Shown piece by piece: positions 62,916 through 64,000 of a stretch of DNA of 64,000 nucleotides; positions within the stretch are counted from its first letter, which is position 1; every line of letters starts with the position of its first letter. The notes under the pieces are model-generated. The model had not been told where the DNA came from, did no database searches, and worked only from the letters and a program-made list of their open reading frames with translations. The DNA is from Planctomycetota bacterium (lineage in GTDB: Bacteria > Planctomycetota > UBA8742 > UBA2392). The position numbers were made by a program, and so were the translations under genes. The DNA is taken from the NCBI GenBank assembly GCA_022071975.1, contig JAJVIO010000027.1, forward strand, positions 58,075 through 122,074, written 5' to 3'.

Positions 62916-64000
62916 TTACGGACGCAGGCTTTCAATCTGTTCAGTCAGTCGTTCGAGTTCGCGGTTCAGGTCCTTTTTCATTTTCTCCAGGCGGTCGGCG
63001 ATCTTCTCCGAGTCGCGCTTGATGTTGTTGCACCAGCCGCCCATGTCATCAATGTAGTCGATCTGCCGCTGCACGCCGTTGATTGCCTTGTCCACGGCAT
63101 CCCAGTCCACGTCTGCGGACGGGTCGGTTTCGGCGCGCTCGCGTACGGCCAACGCGCGGGCCAGGGTCACCGCCGCGTCGAGGTTCACGTTGCTGCTCTG
63201 GTCTTCGGGGTCCCAGACCACGAGGATGTCGTTTCCTTGACGCGTCAAGGAGTGCCCGAACTCGGCCTGCATCGTTGCGTTGTCGCGCAGGCTGGAGGCT
63301 GCCAACACGAACACGCCTACTTCGGCGCCGCGGTTCCTGCGCGCCTCATCCAGCTCGGCCAGGGCCTTGGCCTTTGTGTAGTTGTCAGCGCGCTTACACT
63401 CGTACACGATCTTCGCGCCGCTTGCGGCCGAGTCGGCACCCAGGGTCTGCACGTGGTCGCCGACCTTGCTGCGCGCGACGAGGCCGGTGGTTTCGCCGAC
63501 GCTTTCGAAAACCTCGTCGCCGTGCATGCGCCCGCGCAGGGCGTCGCCTGCCAGGGCCTCGAAATCGAAGCCGCCGCTCGGGCTGACCGCGCGCTCTTTC
63601 TTCGCGCCCCGCAGCTCTGCCAGCACGCTGGCGACCTCGGTCTGGAACTTGCCCTGGCGCTCGACCAGGTCGTCGATCTGTTTCTTCAGCTTGCCGTGCA
63701 GGTTGCTGAGCGCGCTGTTGTCGGAGTCCAGCGACAGGTCTTTGCGGATCTGCTCCTGCGTATCAACCAGCGCCTTCTTCAGTACACCTAGCGCGGTCTT
63801 TGGGTCGTTGGGGTTGAAGTTGGTTTCGATCTGGGTAATCAGCCGCTTCAGCGCCCCCTGCTCATTGTTCAGGTCGAACTCGCCCAGCACTTTCTTGCCC
63901 TGCTCGTTCAAACGTTCCTCGGCTGCGCGGGCGATGGATTCCACCAGTCCCTTCTTGTTCTCTGGGTCGAGGTGCCGCATCAAGGGGCTGTTTTCGCCGA
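62916..64000 (-). CDS. Coiled-coil protein with PD-(D/E)XK nuclease-like core (RmuC/DUF2130-like); N-terminus may be cut by window edge
   Basis: DFEALAGDALRGR..., KVGDHVQTLG...GAKIVYECKRADNYTKAKALAELDEARRNRGAEVGVFVLA; flanking coiled coils; frame open to window end. Confidence 0.65.
   Translation of the reverse strand, partial: GENSPLMRHLDPENKKGLVESIARAAEERLNEQGKKVLGEFDLNNEQGALKRLITQIETNFNPNDPKTALGVLKKALVDTQEQIRKDLSLDSDNSALSNLHGKLKKQIDDLVERQGKFQTEVASVLAELRGAKKERAVSPSGGFDFEALAGDALRGRMHGDEVFESVGETTGLVARSKVGDHVQTLGADSAASGAKIVYECKRADNYTKAKALAELDEARRNRGAEVGVFVLAASSLRDNATMQAEFGHSLTRQGNDILVVWDPEDQSSNVNLDAAVTLARALAVRERAETDPSADVDWDAVDKAINGVQRQIDYIDDMGGWCNNIKRDSEKIADRLEKMKKDLNRELERLTEQIESLRP
63237..63248. 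other. TTGACGCGTCAA palindrome, coding
   Basis: Direct reading, flanked CC/GG to a 16-bp perfect palindrome. Confidence 0.9.

Overview
A 64 kb high-GC bacterial chromosomal segment with about 43 supported genes. It looks Planctomycetota-like by gene style (inference only). Main blocks: (i) five tandem prepilin/pseudopilin genes; (ii) a System I cytochrome c maturation cluster (ccmE-ccmF-ccmH-ccmI-like-ccmA) with a CxxxY-type CcmE and an oversized CcmF; (iii) glmU-prs-[C25 peptidase]-rplY-rpsF-ssb-rpsR-rplI; (iv) an IS1595-like transposon with near-identical ends and passenger ORFs, inserted at the stop codon of a tetR gene next to an ECF sigma factor and ubiX; (v) tRNA-Pro(CGG) and an RND efflux operon with its TetR regulator; (vi) a giant repeat-containing surface protein interrupted by an in-frame TAG; (vii) a sigma54-activator/STAND-ATPase/TPR fusion; (viii) a nikR / Ni-permease / MFS-spermidine-synthase-like divergent locus with a clear NikR box, followed by Nramp, a haem-oxygenase-like oxidase and ferrochelatase; (ix) rimK-RCK_C fusion, response regulator, tRNA-Val(CAC), rho, coaE, polA; (x) two paralogous membrane coiled-coil proteins with BRCT-like C-termini, then rnpB RNA and a PD-(D/E)XK-like protein. 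The most interesting unexplained signal is a dispersed palindrome TTGAC-NN-GTCAA, seen eight times (four as the exact 12-mer TTGACGCGTCAA) in coding and intergenic DNA, where clearly less than one copy is expected by chance. Families of heptamer tandem repeats and REP-like multi-hairpin elements are also present. All family assignments come from reading motifs by eye; no database search was run.
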